This document shows positions 22,660 to 35,212 of a stretch of DNA of 64,000 nt, piece by piece. Each line of letters opens with the position of its first letter. Positions within the stretch are counted from its first letter, which is position 1. Source of the stretch: Diploptera punctata (lineage: Eukaryota; Arthropoda; Insecta; Blattodea; Blaberidae). The position numbers were made by a program, and so were the translations under genes. The DNA lies in assembly GCA_030220185.1 (NCBI GenBank), contig JASPKZ010000426.1, positions 310,001 through 374,000 on the forward strand. Reading direction: 5' to 3'. Under the pieces are notes generated by a model. It saw nothing but the letters and a program-made list of their open reading frames with translations. It did not search any database and was not told the DNA's origin.

Positions 22660-22984
22660 TTAAGTGTGTTTTATTGATAAAAAGTCTATATCTCGCTCTT
22701 GTATAAAAGTAGTTATCTCGTGAATCTGTTTAGATATACCATTTGCATTAAATGCCATGACATTAAGATAACCTCCTCGTGTGAACGTACGGTCCATCGC
22801 CGAAGCACATATTCACCAAGTTAGTCATTAACAGAAACCTATCCATAGGGGTTCTTAGATCCGCTATAATGCTCATGACATTTGCGAGAAGTTTCTGTCA
22901 ATGACTGGGCATAGGTATATTTTTCACAGCCCTAGCCTGTGCCAGAGCAATGTTTGCTCTAGTTTGGATTACTGAGGCGGTGCC

Positions 22985-24446
22985 AGGATTTGTTATTCTG
23001 ATGTAAGATATGTTAGGATCTGTTGGTAAGGATAAAAGTTACGGGGTTTTGGTGTAACAATTGTTAGGGTTTGTTTAGGAGTGCGCGACTTCATGTAGGC
23101 TTCCTCTGCAGCCACATAAGCCGGGCACTTCCAATAGGAAGGCGGATGTCTTGTCGCACCGCAGTTGGCACAAAGTAATTTACTTTTATCCGTTAAGGCT
23201 TCTACCTTCACGGGTCATAGTTTATGGTAGTGGTTTTTTGCACAAATTACACACCGCGGTACGAGACTGCAACCACCAAAGATATGGTTGAACTTCTGGC
23301 ACCGAAATCTTTGCTTCTGGCTAGATCTGGGCTTGTATGGCTCTATTGCCACAATTGTGTAGAGGAGGCTTTTTAAGTTATAGATAGCTATACCTGCTTT
23401 CGTATTGTCTAATTCAATGATGAACAATGGTAAAATACTCGCATTTCACCATCTTTTTTTTGAGATTTGTTTAATTGACTTGATTGGGAATTCTAGATTT
23501 AGAAGTTCTTCATGAATGTCCTGTATTGGGATGGAAACAGGAAGCCTCCTCAATACCACCCTCAGTGGAAAATCTTGTTTGAGCTGGTAAGTATAAAGCT
23601 GCTAACCATTAGCTTTGAAATATTCAATCAGTAATTTATGACCCGCCACTTTGGATGTTTAGTAGCGAAGACCCTCATATGTGTTGATTACTTTTAAGTG
23701 ACCCATTATCTTTTGTTTTATCTCTCTATTCATTTGAAATACACCCCCGTGACCCATAACCGTGATGGGTGGAGGACGGGTATCTCTTTTGGGTTGAGGC
23801 TCTATGACGTCCTTAGTTTTAGGTTGAGTAACACTAGGAGGGTCTTTCACTAGTGAGCAGTAGAGCCAACTGGCAAAGTTGATGACCCAGGTGTCTGAGC
23901 GCAAGAACTGGCAGTATCAGTGGAATGATTGGGTTCTGCAACTATTGAGAACTTGTTTTGCACTGGTGCAGTTTGTGCCAAGGCTGCCTGTCATAGGTGT
24001 TTATTGACTGATTGCTTTTTATCAGGTTTCACTTTTGGTTTTTTGAATGGCTCTGGTAGGTCTTCGTCCCATGAAAGGAAACAGGCAGTTTGGACTTCCA
24101 GAGCCACATATTTCATTCTGCGTATATGTTAGCAAGATACAGCGAAGCAGCCATTGTGAATTTTATAGATCTTTTTTCTTTCGACACATTCATTGGTGAT
24201 ATTATAGGTAGCCTCCGAACTTTCAAAATCCGGAAAAGACTGCAAGTAGTTTGAAACTACGGAGAGTACTCCTCTTATTTTTTCAACAAATATTCCAGCT
24301 TTACTGTCTGGTTTGAAATTTTTGGTATCAACATATTTCTCAAAACTACGCAATACATTTTCCCAGATTTCTCTAGTTCTTGGCTCTGGGGTATACACAT
24401 CTATGTCACATCTCGTCTCCTTTAGCCATGTTGCTTGTATATACAA
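22985..24446 (-). pseudogene. Jockey-like ORF1, copy 2
   Basis: Broken coding from the methionine at 24446: a 105-codon piece (24446-24129), later pieces 23904-23659, 23427-23215 and 23211-22993. The last two carry a QKFNHIFGGCSLVPRCVIC zinc-knuckle segment followed by a CANCGATRHPPSYWKCPAY knuckle, the hallmark of Jockey-type nucleic-acid-binding proteins. Frameshifts and stops separate the pieces. Confidence 0.7.
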
Positions 24447-24552
24447 GACTTAGTCGAAAACAGGGGCTTATATCCGCTAAACACTGACTTACCTGGAAAC
24501 ACGAGGTTTCACGATAACACCTAAAGTTAGTAGTTACTATCGCAGTGATTAA

Positions 24553-25879
24553 CACATTGGTGACCGACAGCTGTGCGTTCCACCCACCGCTGCTGGACCG
24601 GACATTTCTGTCAGTAGGGTGGACTTTTAAATTTTAAACCGCGCTAGCACAGTGTGATTTTTACATCAATATATTTACAGTCAATAACAATAATGCATAA
24701 GTAAATCTTTATTAGTGTTCTCACCAGACCTTCTAGTAGAAATCGAGGGTTTGATAGCGTTAGAAACATTTCCCTTTATGTAAAAGCACAGGGCAAAAGA
24801 GCATATGTAGGGTGTTTCTTTTATTGTGTTCACTACATAAGCGGCAATGTTCGGAAGGTGATTTTTTTCAGACATAGTTGGTGTTAATTTATGTTTCTTC
24901 ATGTCTCAGCCTTCTTTGGTTGGTCTTGACATGGTGTCCTTTTCACTCTGTCTTTCTTCCTCTTCCCTGTCATCTGTTCCTAATTTTATGACTGCCAAAC
25001 AAGAGGCTGTTTCAAGCAAAAACTTCTGTTTGGCGTATCGTTGTTAGGATTTTGAAATTTATAGACCCAAAAAGCATATAAAGAGTGCACAATTCAATGA
25101 TAGCCACACAATACAACTGTCTTGCTTCATTTCACTGTTTTTCTAAGGAGGGAAGTAATATGATAGGTTACTGGTCAGACCTGTCTACATACTTCTTATA
25201 TTGAAGTATTCAATATGGCATTTTTACAACGTTAACTTCCTGCCCACTCTCGTGTTGCTGCGGGATGCAAGGTGCTGACCATTCTTACGTCTCTTTAATC
25301 TTTTCGATGTTTGTAGCAAAAGTCCCCCTTACTTACTTCAAAACACAAACATTCTCCTTGTTTGAGTTTATTTCCTGCTTCCACAAATGATTTTGGAAGT
25401 CCTCTGTTAATCCCTATTGTTCCACAAACTATCGTCTATCTTGCGAGCAAATTTTCAGCTATAGCCAACTGTTATAATAATTATCCTGGTAGACATGATG
25501 CCACAGATATAAATTCGGCTCCAGAACGCAAAATAGTGTTTCTTCTAATTTTTACCCTCTGCAATATATATATTTACAGGTTACATACGTATCCCGTAAT
25601 CGCCTAACTATCGGCACTAAAATTTCATATTTCACCAGCCGTCTGTCTTAAAATTGTAAACAACTCTTTCTGTAAAGTTGGCAGTTTCATAAAAGAGAAG
25701 AGAGGGGTACAAAAACAACTAAAGTTTATTTCACAATGAGAAAAAAACAAAATTGCATGCTCCTTCAAAAGCGAAGAGGCTGGAAAACCATAGAAAACGT
25801 AAACACGGAAATCTCCGTGACTCGTCGTCTAGCGCTGGCCATTTAAACACGGAGATCTCCGTGGCCCGTCACCAATGTG
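24553..25879 (-). mobile_element. piggyBac-type element B
   Basis: Ends CACATTGGTGACC (left) and CACATTGGTGACG read inward from the right, flanked by intact TTAA on both sides (24549-24552 and 25880-25883). 1,327 bp. Interior blocks match element A in reverse complement, for example the stretch around GCGTTCTGGAGCC. The transposase is reduced to scraps; a degenerate Cys-rich C-terminal finger (about 24720-24880, minus) and pieces at 25362-25607 remain. Confidence 0.78.
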
Positions 25880-26150
25880 TTAACACTCACTAACACACAC
25901 CTTGACACGAATTTCGCGCAGAGTGCGACGCTCGAAATAATTTAGCTACCTGAGCCTCACTCGATGTACTGTGCGGCACAATACACAACACAAGCACTAA
26001 AACAGCCACCTAGTAACAGTTGTAGTGAAGTTCTGGACGGTCACGGCCACCTGGATACCAGATGCATGACGAATCAAATAGCTGATGTGACGTAACCAAT
26101 GACCTCGCTTCTTATGACGTACCAGTAATTTCTCAATTGATCCGTTACTG

Positions 26151-26639
26151 TTAGAGTTACAATGAAGAATGTGGCGATACTGATGAATGATACTGGCAAT
26201 TTATTCAATGTCTGTCCTATTTATACAGTTCGCCGTGATATTTTCGTAGGTTATATCTGCCTTCTGATTGGTCAGCGGTAGGGTATATAGGCACCACCAA
26301 ACGCAGCATTGCAACCTGACTTAGGGAGCATGAAAGATAGAGTCGTCTTAAGCAAATGGATAATTCGGCAGTTGCAGAACACTATTAACTTGATGGCCAC
26401 ATACTACAATAACAGTATACAGACATATTACCTAACTGCACACATTATTTTACCCGTCTACAACGAAAAACCATCGAAATATTCAAATATAAAAACAGTT
26501 GCAATAGAAAAGAAGAATCATTAAAAGTCAACAACATATGGATACCGGTTCTAAAAACGCAGAATGCAAACGTCTACAAGAACAGTCTACTAAACCATCA
26601 AACAGAAAGCTCATTGGAGCAATGGAAGTCCCTACCGTT
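26151..26639. other. Unassigned gap
   Basis: No recognised gene. A 71-codon open frame at 26309-26524 has no family motif and I regard it as chance or as decayed LINE sequence. Confidence 0.3.
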
Positions 26640-27157
26640 GGTAATATTGATACGCTTTACTTTGATAACTCGCTCCTTCGATACCAGCCCACTGTCAGTA
26701 TCATGGGGTGACATTTGATAGGAGGTTAACATGGTCTTCACATGTTGATAAGATAAAGAGTAAATTTTATAAACGTTTTATGCAGATTAAGCCCATGTTG
26801 AGATCTCCCTCTCTGTCTATTTAAACTAGGACTCTGCTGTACAGGGCCTGTCTAAGATCCTTGATTACCTATGCCTGTCCGGCGTGGTTAATCATAGAAA
26901 AGAATAGAATAAATCAACTACAGGTGCTTCAGAATAAATGCCTAAGATTCGCGGGTCGTTACCCATTATTGACTAGGGTGGATTACATCCATGCGGATCT
27001 GGGCATTGATAGTCTCCTGGAGGTGATGGTCAAGCAAGCAAAAAGTATGTATGACAGAGCACATAAAGGTGATAATAAAATTGTAAGGAGCCTGGGAGCA
27101 TATAACGAAAGTTTGACAACTAAGTATAAGTTATCCAAGCACTATTTGAAGCAATAG
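26640..27157 (+). pseudogene. Jockey-like RT C-terminal fragment (plus strand)
   Basis: Reads GVTFDRRLTWSSHVDKIKSK, then RACLRSLITYACPAWLI and NQLQVLQNKCLRFAGRYP, the post-RT region of Jockey LINEs, ending at a stop at 27157. A frameshift and a stop lie upstream of the 98-codon clean piece (26861-27157). This is a different copy from the two large minus-strand elements. Confidence 0.65.
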
Positions 27158-27179
27158 GAGTTATATGCTCCTAGGCTGT

Positions 27180-27440
27180 AACCTTTGACGTTTTTCTAAA
27201 ATGCTAGCTACCATCACGTCCAGGAAATGAAATCAAGGTGGAAATCACCGGTATCCTAAGGCACCTGTGGTATGATTGTGATTGATTGTGAAATTACCAA
27301 TCTCAAGACAACCCTTGAGAATGCCAGACGCAGTCTCTGGCGAAACGTCGGGAACTTCAAGCCTGGCTTTACAGACCGGAATTCTTCTTCAAGATAATCA
27401 TATTGCACAATTGGTTGGTCAGCATGCTGGTTTCACAAAA
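27180..27440 (+). mobile_element. Penelope-like element 3' fragment with hammerhead-like motif
   Basis: Shares with 4346-4689 a segment CAAGACAACCCTTGAG, a GCCAGA/TCTGGC stem (27323-27328 with 27336-27341), and GAAACGTCGGG at 27342-27352. It carries no coding sequence. The shared piece is the end of one element family, most likely a PLE terminal repeat. Confidence 0.45.
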
Positions 27441-27510
27441 TACCCTTGTTTCGTACGTGAATGAGATAGCAGAGCTAGGTCAGAACACTGGTAAAGGGAA
27501 CATACATTAA

Positions 27511-29092
27511 CCCGTCAGCGTGGAGTGACGTGACGTGTACGCAAGTTGAATTCTTCAGCAAATGCGGAACGACGTGACATGTACGCTAGCTACACGCACT
27601 GCTTTAAACTGTAATTATGACCTTTGTGTTTACATTAACTATTTACCGTTTATACAAATTTTATGTAGAGACTTCAAAGTTTATATTAGTGCATATATTA
27701 ACTGATTACGGCCCTGAGTAACAAGTTAAAATAATTTTTATGTTTGCATTTATTCTTGCGGCCTCTGACATTTTTCTTAAATGTATAACTTGAAAAAGGA
27801 TTTCTTATAAAACTAAATTCGCCTTTTTTTGTAGATTAGCTTGTCTATCAAATTGAATCTATTTTCAAATGTCTTCATTTTCAATAATAATGTCGCAAAA
27901 TTCAGTATATATAAAGACCCAACAAAGTTATTTCCGATTTACGCTACAGTACAGGACCACAACAGTAAATTTCAGATATATATATATATATATATATTTC
28001 AAATGACGATATCCTTACATTATGGAAAGGTAGTTAGTCTACAATTCAGTCAGTATCTAAAAGGTAAAGTAGTCCACTACAGACCTTAGAAGGTTCTTGG
28101 GATATTAGGAGGTTAAGGCTCCCACTTTTCTAGACTATCGGTACTTGATGTAAGCCGAGTACTTATTTCTGTCTGACGGCCCATAACAAGCATCTGGTAC
28201 TCATTTCAGTTAGAGGCTGAGTCAATCCCGGGTTCACGGTGCCGCCTGAAGGTTTGGTTCAGTTTAAAAATCCTGATCCACCGGGACTCAAACCCTCGAT
28301 CTTCCGGCTTGTAGCATGTTGATCTTTTAAGTCTACACCTCCGGTGAAACTATTATAGTCATATTTCATTAACTGGTTTCAGTTTGGAAACCAGAAGAAA
28401 GGCATTGAAATTTAGGGTTGATGAAGGTCTTTTAGTACAACAGGTCTGATGTGTAGAAAGACCATTTTTTGAAGGCACACGACTTAAAATAATGTTTCCA
28501 AAGTGTTAGAAAGATATATTTGGAGAAGGCTGCCCCCCCCCCTACAAGAAAGAAGGTCAGCGCATAGAAGCAATGTGTTTGTAATAAACATGAACAAAGT
28601 AAACACAAGGGGAAAAAATACACTTATTGTTGCCCGAGTGTCAAACAGCTGGTTTACATTTTGAAGATTTATCACACCAATTTTTGAAGTTCATACTTTT
28701 TTTTCAAGACCCTTCTCTTTGTGTAAATATTTCGTTTTGTTGTTAGGTAAAGCCGGTTCTCTGAATTCTTCAAAGAATCCCTAGTGCAATACACTGTGTC
28801 ACTTATGTGAGAAATTTACAAAAAGGACCTATTTCAACTGTGGCACAACAACCATAAATAAGTCTGCAAAAAATGCAGAGATGTTACGTGAGAACCGTAA
28901 CAAATTTAATTAATTAAATATTATATTAAGGGTTCACCATAAACGAATTGCAAAAACATTTAAATTACTCAAGATATATCAATTTAAATGCGTTATTGGA
29001 ATACTGGCACTGAACGGCTGAGTTTAAATACCGGTCAACTTCCTCCCACATCAGAGTATTCCCGGCCATTTAAATCCATCCGCTCTGAAGGG
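27511..29092. mobile_element. Possible TTAA-flanked (piggyBac-like) element without transposase
   Basis: TTAA at 27507-27510 and 29093-29096; inward ends CCCGTCAGCGTGGAGTGA and, from the right, CCCTTCAGAGCGGATGGA, which are similar but not identical. 1,582 bp. The interior has an AT run (27977-27996) and a SINE-like stretch at about 28130-28345 with a GGTTTGAGTCCCGG B-box-like motif on the minus strand, and no transposase. The call rests on the ends alone. Confidence 0.42.
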
Positions 29093-29250
29093 TTAAATAA
29101 ACTGAGTTAAAATGTTTATTAAACCATATTGTTTCACTAAAAATTGTAAAGAAATTGAATAAGGATGTTTGTTTTTATAATATTTTTGTCGATCTCATAT
29201 GGTATGAGCCTTAAGCGTATGCATAATTATATTTCAGCTATGATAATAAC

Positions 29251-29335
29251 TATAATAATAATAATAATAATAATAGTAATAATAATAATAATAATAAGAA
29301 TAAGAATAAGAATAATTATAATAATAAATATAATA
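29251..29335 (+). repeat. (AAT)n-rich microsatellite
   Basis: An imperfect AAT array with AAG and AAT variants. The bases between 29093 and 29597 otherwise show no recognised feature. Confidence 0.85.
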
Positions 29336-29597
29336 TAATTTAATAACTCTTTATTCGTAAAAAATATATATCCTATGGCTCTTGAAAGAATGTACGGCTT
29401 CATATATGCAGTGAAAATTTCTTACGTGGCACGCACACTGTATGACTTCATGAGCCTTACTCACTGTGATAACCCCGCTACTTCACATTCTCGAGCCCTT
29501 CTTACCTGTACACTAGACACTGATGGTCACACTCCCCTTTCAACCGATATCTCTAACGAGAGTGTTCGGGAGTAGGACCGAGTTTGAAATTAACTCT

Positions 29598-32500
29598 GGT
29601 TAACAATTGCGCTACCTCATTTGTTATGTGTTTTATTCACTGTTATTCTGGTGTGGATCGGAGCTGCCTGTATATAACAACTGCGCTATCTAACTTGTTC
29701 CGCGTTATATTCATTGACTTTCTGTTATGGGTGGGAGTGTAGAGTAAGAATGTAACAACTGCGGTATGTCACTTGCATCGTGTTTTATTCATTGTCATTC
29801 TGTAGCAGATGGGAGTGTACTGTATGTAACTAGTGCGCTATCTAATTTACTCCGTGTTTTATTCATTATGTTTCTGCTTTAAGTGGGAGTGTGTTGAAAG
29901 TAACAAGTGCGTTATCTCAATAGTTCGGTGTTTTATGTATTGTCATTCTGTTGCTGGTGTGACTGTACTGTATGAAACAATTGCGCTATCTCACTTGGTC
30001 CGTGTATTATTCATTCTAATTATGTTGCGGGTGGGAGTGCACTGTATGTAACAACTGCGCTAACTCACTTGTTCTGTGTTTTATTCATTACCATTCTGTT
30101 GAGAGTGGGAGTGTTCTGTGTGTAAGAACTGCTCAATCTCACTTGAGTACTCACTGCGAGAACACATTATGTTGTGGGTGGGAGTGTACTGTATGTAACA
30201 ACTGCGCTATTTCACTTGTTCCATATTTCATTCATTGTCATTATGTTGAGAATGGGAGTTTACTCTATGTAACAACTGCGCTAACTCACTTGCTCCGTGT
30301 TTTATTCACCGCCATTGTGCTGCGGGTGGGAGTGTATGGTTTGTAACAATTGCGCTACCTCACTTGCTCCGTGTTTTATTCATTGTCATTCTGTTGAGAT
30401 TGGGAGTGTAATGAATGTAACAACTGCGCTCTCTCACTTGCTCCGTGTTTTATTCATTGTCATTCTGTTGAGATTGGGAGTGTAATGAATGTAACAACTG
30501 CGCTCTCTCACTTGCTCCGTGTTATAGTCATTGCTATTATGTTGCGGTTGGGAGTGTGCTGTACGTAACAACTCCGCAATCTAACTTGTTTCGCGATTTA
30601 TTCAATATCATTCTGTTGTGAATGTGAGTGTACTGCAAGTAACAACTGCGCTATCTCACTTGCTCCGTGTTTCATTTATTGTCATTCTGTTGTGGGTGGG
30701 ATTGTACTATAAGTAATAATTTCGTTATCGCAATTCCTGCGTGTTTCATTCATTCTCATTCTGTTGCGGTTGAGAGTGTACTGTATGTAACATCTGCGCT
30801 ATCTTACTTGCTCCCTATTTTATTCATGGTCATTCTGTTGCTGTTGAGAGTGTAGAGTATATAACGGCTGAGCTATCTAACATGTTCCGTGTTTTAGTCA
30901 TTATCTTTCTGTTGCGTGTGGGAGTGTAATTTATGTAAGTATCAAATACGTTATATAATTTGCTCCGCGTTTCATGCATTGCCATTCTGTTATGGGTGGG
31001 AGTGTATCGTATGTATACGTAACATCTGCTCTACCTCACTTGTTCCGTGTTTTATTCATTTGTCATTATGTTGCGCGTGGGAGTGTACTGTATGTAACAA
31101 CTGCGCCATCTAACTTGCTCCGTGTTTTATTCATTGTCATTATGTTGCGTGTGGGAGTGAACTCTATTCAACAAATGCGCTTTCTCACTTGCTCCGTGTT
31201 TTATTCATTGTCATTATGTTGCGGGTGGGTGTGTACTGTGTGTAACAACTGCGCTATTTCACTTGCTCCGTGTTTTATTCATTGTCATTATGTTGCGGGT
31301 GGGAGTGTACTGTATGTAACAACTGCGCTATTTCACTTGCTCCGTGTTTTATTCATTGTCATTATGTTGCGGGTGGGAGTGAGTTACTGTATGTAACAAC
31401 TGCGCTTTCTCACTTGCTCCGTGTTTTATTCATTGTCATTATGTTGCGGGTGGGTGTGTACTGTGTGTAACAACTGCGCTATTTCACTTGCTCCGTGTTT
31501 TATTCATTGTCATTATGTTGCGGGTGGGTGTGTACTGTGTGTAACAACTGCGCTATTTCACTTGCTCCGTGTTTTATTCATTGTCATTATGTTGCGGGTG
31601 GGAGTGTACTGTATGTAACAACTGCGCTATTTCACTTGCTCCGTGTTTTATTCACTGTCATTATGTTGCGGGTGGGAGGTGTACTGTATGTAACAACTGC
31701 GCTTTCTCACTTGCTCCGTGTTTTATTCATTGTCATTATGTTGCGGGTGGGTGTGTACTGGTGTGTAACAACTGCGCTATTTCACTTGCTCCGGTTTTTA
31801 TTCATTGTCATTATGTTGCGGGTGGGAGTGTACTGTATGTAACAACTGCGCTATTCACTTGCTCCGTGTTTTATTCATTGTCATTATGTTGCGGGTGGGT
31901 GTGTACTGTGTGTAACAACTGCGCTATTTCACTTGCTCCGTGTTTTATTCATTGTCATTATGTTGCGGGTGGGAGTGTACTGTATGTAACAACTGCGCTA
32001 TTTCACTTGCTCCGTGTTTTATTCATTGTCATTATGTTGCGGGTGGGAGTGTACTGTATGTAACAACTGCGCTTTCTCACTTGCTCCGTGTTTTATTCAT
32101 TGTCATTATGTTGCGGGTGGGTGTGTACTGTGTGTAAAAACTGCGCTATTTCACATGCTCCGTGTTTTATTCATTGTCATTATGTTGCGGGTGGGAGTGT
32201 ACTGTATGTAACAACTGCGCTTTCTCACTTGCTCCGTGTTTTATTCATTGTCATTATGTTGCGGGTGGGTGAGTACTGTGTGTAACAACTGCGCTATTTC
32301 ACTTGCTCCGTGTTTTATTCATTGTCATTATGTTGCGGGTGGGAGTGTACTGTATGTAACAACTGCGCTATTTCACTTGCTCCGTGTTTTATTCATTGTC
32401 ATTATGTTGCGGGTGGGTGTGTACTGTGTGTAACAACTGCGCTATTTCACTTGCTCCGTGTTTTATTCATTGTCATTATGTTGCGGGTGGGAGTGTACTG

Positions 32501-34880
32501 TATGTAACAACTGCGCTTTCTCACTTGCTCCGTGTTTTATTCATTGTCATTATGTTGCGGGTGGGAGTGTACTGTATGTAACAACTGCGCTTTCTCACTT
32601 GCTCCGTGTTTTAATCATTGTCATTATGTTGCGGGTGGGAGTGTACTGTATGTAACAACTGCGCTATTTCACTTGCTTCGTGTTTTATTCTTCGGCATTA
32701 TGTTGCGGGTGGGTGTGTACTGTATATAAAAACTCCGCTACTTCACTTGCTCCGTGTTTCATTCATTGACATTATGTTGCGGGTGGGAGTGTACTGTATG
32801 TAACAACTGCGCTATCTCACTTGCTACGCGTTTCATTCATTGTCAATCTGTTGCGGATATGAGTGTACTGTGTGTAACAACTGCGCTAGTTCACTAGTTC
32901 GTGTTTTATTATTTGTCATTATGTTGCGGGTGGGTGTGTACTCTATGTAACAACTGCGCTATCTCACTTGCTCCGTGTTTTATTCATTGCCATTCTGTTG
33001 AGCGTGGGTGTGCACTGTTTCTAACAACTGCGCTATCTCACTGCTCCGTGTTTCATTCATTGTTATTCTGTTGCGGGTGGGAGTGTACTATATGTAACAA
33101 TTGAGTTATTGCAATTCCTCCGTTTTTCATTCATTGTCATTGTGTTGCGGTAGAGAGTGTACTGTATGTAACAACTGCGCTATCTCACTTGCTCCCTGTT
33201 TTATTCATGGCCATTCGGTTGCAGTTGGGAGTGAACTGTATCTAGCAGCTGAGTTAACTAACTTGTTCCGTGTTTTAGTCATTCTCTTTCTGTTGCGTCT
33301 GGGAGTTTACTTTATGTATGTATCAACTGCGTTACATCATTTGCTCCGTGTTTAATTCATTGCCATTCTTTTGCGGGTGGGAGTGTACTATATGTATGCA
33401 AGAAGTGCGCTATCTCACTTTGCTTCGTGTTTTATTCATTGTCATTCTGTTGCGGGTGGAGTGTACTGTATGTATGCAACAACTGCGCTCTAACTTGCTC
33501 CGTGTTTTATTCATTGTCATTAGGTTGCGGGTGGGTGTGTACTGTATATAACAACTGCGCTATCTGACTTTCCCCTGTTTTATTCATTGTTTTTATGCTG
33601 CGTGTGGGTATGTACTGTATGTAACAACTGCGCTATCTCACTTGCTGCGTGTTTTTTTCATTGTCATTATGTTGCGGGTAGGTGTATACAATATGTAACA
33701 ACTGCGCTAACTCGCTTGCTCCGTGTATCATTAATTGCCATTTTGTAGCCGGTGGGAATGTATTGTACATAACAACTGAGCAATCTAACCTTTTCCATGT
33801 TTTTTTCATTCTCATTCTGATGCGGGTGGGAGTGTACTGTATGTAATGACTGCGCTATCTAACTTGGTCCGTATTTGTTTCATTGTCATTTCTCTTGCAG
33901 GTGGGTGTATACTGTACGTAACAATTGCGCTATCTCACTTGCTGCTTGTTTTATTCATTGTCATATCTGATGCGGGTGGATGTATACATTATTGTAACAA
34001 GTGTGCAATCTCATTGCTCCGTGTTTTATTCACTGTGATTTCTAATGCGGATGTTTGGGTATTAAATGCAACAACTGTTTATCTCACTAGCTTCCTACTA
34101 TATTCATTGTCATTATGTTGCGGGTGGAAGGTTACTGTATGTAACAACTGTGCTCTCTCAATTGCTCGGTGTTTTATTCATTTTCATTTCAGTTGCGGGC
34201 GGGTGTATACTGTATGTAATAACTGTGCTATGTCACTACTTCCGTGTTATACATATTCATTTTCATTTCTCTTGCGGGTGGGAGTGTACTGCATGTAACA
34301 TCTGTGCTATCTCACTTGATCCATGTGATACGCATTTTTATTCTGGTTAGGGTGGGTGTGTAGTATATGTAAAAACGTCGCTATCTAACTTGGTCCATGA
34401 GATACTCACTGTCATTCTGGTCAGTTTGGGTGTGTATTATATGTAATATCTGCGCTATCTCACTTGGTCCATGTGATACTCACTGTTATACTTGTGAGCG
34501 TGTGAGATTATTGTACGTATGTAACAACTTCGCTTTCTCACTTGGTCTACGTTAATACAAATTATATTTCTGGTGGGTGTGAGTGTGTATTGGATATAAT
34601 AACTGCGCTATCTTACTTGCTCCGAGTTTTATTCACTGTTATTCTGTTGAGAGTGGGAGTGTACTGTACGTACAACTGCGAAAACTGACTTGATTCGAGT
34701 TTTATTCACTATTGTTCTGGCGAGTGTGGGATTGTAATGTAGGTAATATATGCGCTATATCACGTGGTCAGTGTTTTATTTATTGTTACTCTGGTGAGGA
34801 TGGAGAGTACTGTATGTAAAAACTGTGCTATTTTACTTGATCTGTGATTTATTTAATGTTGTGTTGAAGGTTGATGTGCT
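29598..34880 (+). repeat. 74-bp tandem satellite, about 70 copies
   Basis: Unit of 74 bp beginning, for example, TTGCTCCGTGTTTTATTCAT and containing GTTGCGGGTGGGAGTGTACT and GTAACAACTGCGCT. Copies between about 31190 and 32740 are nearly identical; those toward both edges diverge strongly. Because 74 is not a multiple of three, each frame passes through all three phases, which explains the many overlapping open frames of 65-164 codons here. These are not genes. Confidence 0.95.
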
Positions 34881-35212
34881 ATCTTACTTGCTAACTTTTG
34901 CCACTGCTATAATTTCCAACAGTATATTTCCTTGTGGTATATTGTACACCGTGTCCGCAGAAATATTCCGTGGTTCCAACCTGATGCAACGCTGCATTCA
35001 GTTGATTGATTTATATGACACTGGTGTTCTTAGAAAAAGGAACTCTAAAATGTACAATTGATATGTAGACAGAAACAAGAGATGGCAGCACAGATGTTAG
35101 AACACAAAGAGAAGAAAAGCGCTCTTTTACCGTTATTTCACTTGTTATTAAGTTATTGTTGGAGAAAAAGAAGTTGTGTTAAGTGGTATGAATATTAAAA
35201 TTTGAAGTCTGT

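Larger units (their letters stand above)
18591..26150 (-). mobile_element. Jockey-like LINE, copy 2, with two piggyBac insertions
   Basis: Same strand and order as copy 1: ORF1 24446-22985, ORF2 endonuclease about 22870-20240 and RT 20065-18669, then a 3' UTR starting with a block shared with copy 1 at 4690-4770. Two TTAA-type elements interrupt it at 21253-22659 (inside the endonuclease region) and 24553-25879 (upstream of ORF1). The 5' limit near 26150 is approximate. Confidence 0.72.

Noticed and set aside
29833..34350. Many open frames of 60-164 codons with repeated Cys-rich segments
   Set aside because: They arise from the 74-bp satellite unit, which lacks stops in every phase. The same peptide recurs at 74-base steps with no gene structure.
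29598..34880. CRISPR array
   Set aside because: Units are contiguous and differ throughout; there are no spacers between constant repeats, and the DNA is eukaryotic.
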